Below are positions 22,935-23,751 of a stretch of 23,751 bases of DNA, one piece after another. This DNA is from Clostridium sp. UBA2485 (GTDB lineage Bacteria > Bacillota > Clostridia > Clostridiales > Clostridiaceae): the NCBI RefSeq assembly GCF_002341865.1, contig NZ_DDOV01000037.1:8439-32189 (forward strand), read 5' to 3'. Made by a program: the position numbers and the translations under genes. The notes under the pieces are model-generated. The model worked only from the letters and a program-made list of their open reading frames with translations. It had not been told where the DNA came from and searched no databases. The number at the start of each line of letters is the position of its first letter. Positions within the stretch are counted from its first letter, which is position 1.

Positions 22935-23362
22935 ATGGATTTTGGATATGAAATAACAATTCCAATGGAGGAAGAAGCTGAGTATATCGGAAATATGTTG
23001 CTGGAATTTAATCTTCAATTAAAGCCGCTTTCACAGGAAAACCATTTATCAGTATTAATAGATGCATAAAAGATGAAAACGGAGAGATTATTGGCGGAAT
23101 CTTGGCATGTTTAGCATTATGGCACATTCTCAGTATTGACACATTATGGGTAAAAAAAGAATTTCGTAACCAGGGAGTTGCGAAACAATTATTGAGCCTT
23201 GTGGAAACTGAGGCGAGAAATATGGGTTGCCATATTGTATATCTGAGTACATATGACTTCCAGGCGAAAGATTTTTATTTGAAAAATGGATATGAAATTT
23301 TCGGCGTATTAGAAGATTGCCCCAAAGAGCACAAGCTTTATCATTTATCCAAGAGATTATAA
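22935..23362 (+). pseudogene. GNAT-family N-acetyltransferase, frameshifted
   Basis: The ATG at 22935 (with GAGG about 11 bases upstream) opens a frame that reads MDFGYEITIPMEEEAEYIGN and stops at 23067-23069. The rest of the protein continues in another frame from about 23024 (AAFTGKPFISINRCIKDENG) to the stop at 23362. One missing base near 23020-23024, probably in the A run, joins the two into about 142 residues. The second part has the acetyl-CoA-binding signature WVKKEFRNQGVAKQLL (Q/RxxGxG/A-like), then LSTYDFQAKDFYLKNGYEIF, typical of GNAT enzymes. The substrate is unknown. Codons such as GCG, GGC and CTG are more frequent than in the cobalamin genes, hinting at acquisition. It could be a true pseudogene, a sequencing error, or a translated short form from an internal start. 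Confidence 0.75.
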
Positions 23363-23437
23363 TAGCAACATGTAATATCACGATTATGACACAACATTCT
23401 TATTTAACGTAACAACTGAGAAGACGAACCATTTACT

Positions 23438-23478
23438 AAAACACTGTATTATTCAAATTTGAGTTTTACAGTGTTTTT
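23438..23478 (+). terminator. Terminator after the GNAT gene
   Basis: AAAACACTGTA (23438-23448) pairs perfectly with TACAGTGTTTT (23467-23477), with a T-run at the 3' end. The 18-base loop contains a second small palindrome, TCAAATTTGA. Confidence 0.8.
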
Positions 23479-23507
23479 ACATCGTAATTCAAATATAAGA
23501 CGAATTA

Positions 23508-23541
23508 AAATTGAAATATGTTCTTTGAAAATTGAATAATG
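23508..23541 (+). repeat. Leader repeat, copy 2 (upstream of right-edge gene)
   Basis: AAATTGAAATAT then GTTCTTTGAAAATTGAATAAT is a diverged copy of the leader at 22747-22787. It lies about 170 bases before the start of the gene at 23714, a distance similar to that of copy 1 from the GNAT start. Confidence 0.55.
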
Positions 23542-23670
23542 TGGTATTTATAAAATATGTTATAATTGATTTGCAATAGTAAAATAATTTTAAGTAAAAA
23601 TTATTTTTATAAGACATATAGATAAATAAGAATTTGTCAGTGAGCTATTTTCGGTTAAGAATAATTGTAT

Positions 23671-23676
23671 TATAAT
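23671..23676 (+). promoter_or_regulatory. Candidate -10 box for the right-edge gene
   Basis: A perfect TATAAT lies 38 bases before the ATG at 23714. No consensus -35 is present at 16-18 bases; TTTTCG at 23648-23653 is the nearest candidate by spacing. Support is weak. Confidence 0.3.
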
Positions 23677-23713
23677 ACAAGCTAGATAAATTATGAATTT
23701 GAGGTGAAATGCT

Positions 23714-23751
23714 ATGGACAAATATACAAAAGAAGAATTGATAGAAGCACT
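23714..23751 (+). CDS. Unidentified gene, first 12 codons (runs off right edge)
   Basis: The ATG at 23714 follows GAGGTG (23701-23706) at seven bases and opens MDKYTKEELIEA before the window ends. The length is too short to classify. The start resembles small helical proteins of unknown function from clostridia, but this is an impression only. The repeated leader upstream and the good ribosome binding site support a real gene. Confidence 0.6.
   Translation, partial: MDKYTKEELIEA

Noticed and set aside
1..23751. CRISPR array, prophage or toxin-antitoxin system
   Set aside because: No regularly spaced direct repeats, phage structural genes or paired small genes were seen.

Overview
The window looks like the chromosome of a low-GC clostridium (Clostridium sensu stricto type). 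It is very AT-rich, uses GGAGG-type ribosome binding sites throughout, has a C5-type tetrapyrrole pathway, and carries the anaerobic, cobalt-early cobalamin route (cbiD, cbiG, cbiK). I do not assign a species.

Region 1 (1-1527) is a gene edge followed by decayed DNA. It holds the N-terminus of a minus-strand lipoprotein, a fragment resembling the sugar-isomerase domain of glmS, a minus-strand trace of an IS3-type transposase, and an unrecognised coding remnant interrupted by two frameshifts.

Region 2 (1528-19581) is a nearly complete cobalamin locus. A consensus promoter (TTGACA, 17 bp, TATAAT) is followed by a cobalamin riboswitch with a B12 box and an intrinsic terminator, then cbiP, cbiB, cobD, a precorrin-2 dehydrogenase-like gene, hemC, a cobA-hemD fusion, hemB and cbiA. 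After a 250-base gap with several small hairpins come cbiC, D, E, T, L, F, G, H and J. A 14-bp inverted repeat then separates cbiJ from an ECF-transporter S component and cbiK, and a strong terminator closes the unit. Together these genes carry 5-aminolevulinate through uroporphyrinogen III, precorrin-2, sirohydrochlorin and cobalt insertion to the corrin ring, cobyrinate diamide, cobyric acid and adenosylcobinamide phosphate. Not present here: hemA and hemL, the cobalt transporter cbiMNQO, the adenosyltransferase, and the nucleotide-loop genes cobU, cobS, cobT and cobC. Several true start codons lie downstream of the longest possible ORF start; I chose them by Shine-Dalgarno position and family N-termini.

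Region 3 (19582-22372) has an SGNH/GDSL hydrolase, a monofunctional haem catalase (notable in an anaerobe), two stacked palindromes and a tRNA-Glu(CTC) with its own strong terminator.

Region 4 (22373-23751) looks like an accessory patch. It has three copies of a GAACANTGTTC palindrome, a GNAT acetyltransferase broken by one frameshift, a leader motif repeated ahead of that gene and of the next one, a 16-nt inverted repeat linking the GNAT leader to its terminator, and the first codons of an unidentified gene at the right edge. No CRISPR array, intact IS element or rRNA was seen. The least explained signals are in region 4 and in the cbiA-cbiC gap; the rest is a well-known pathway in an informative arrangement.
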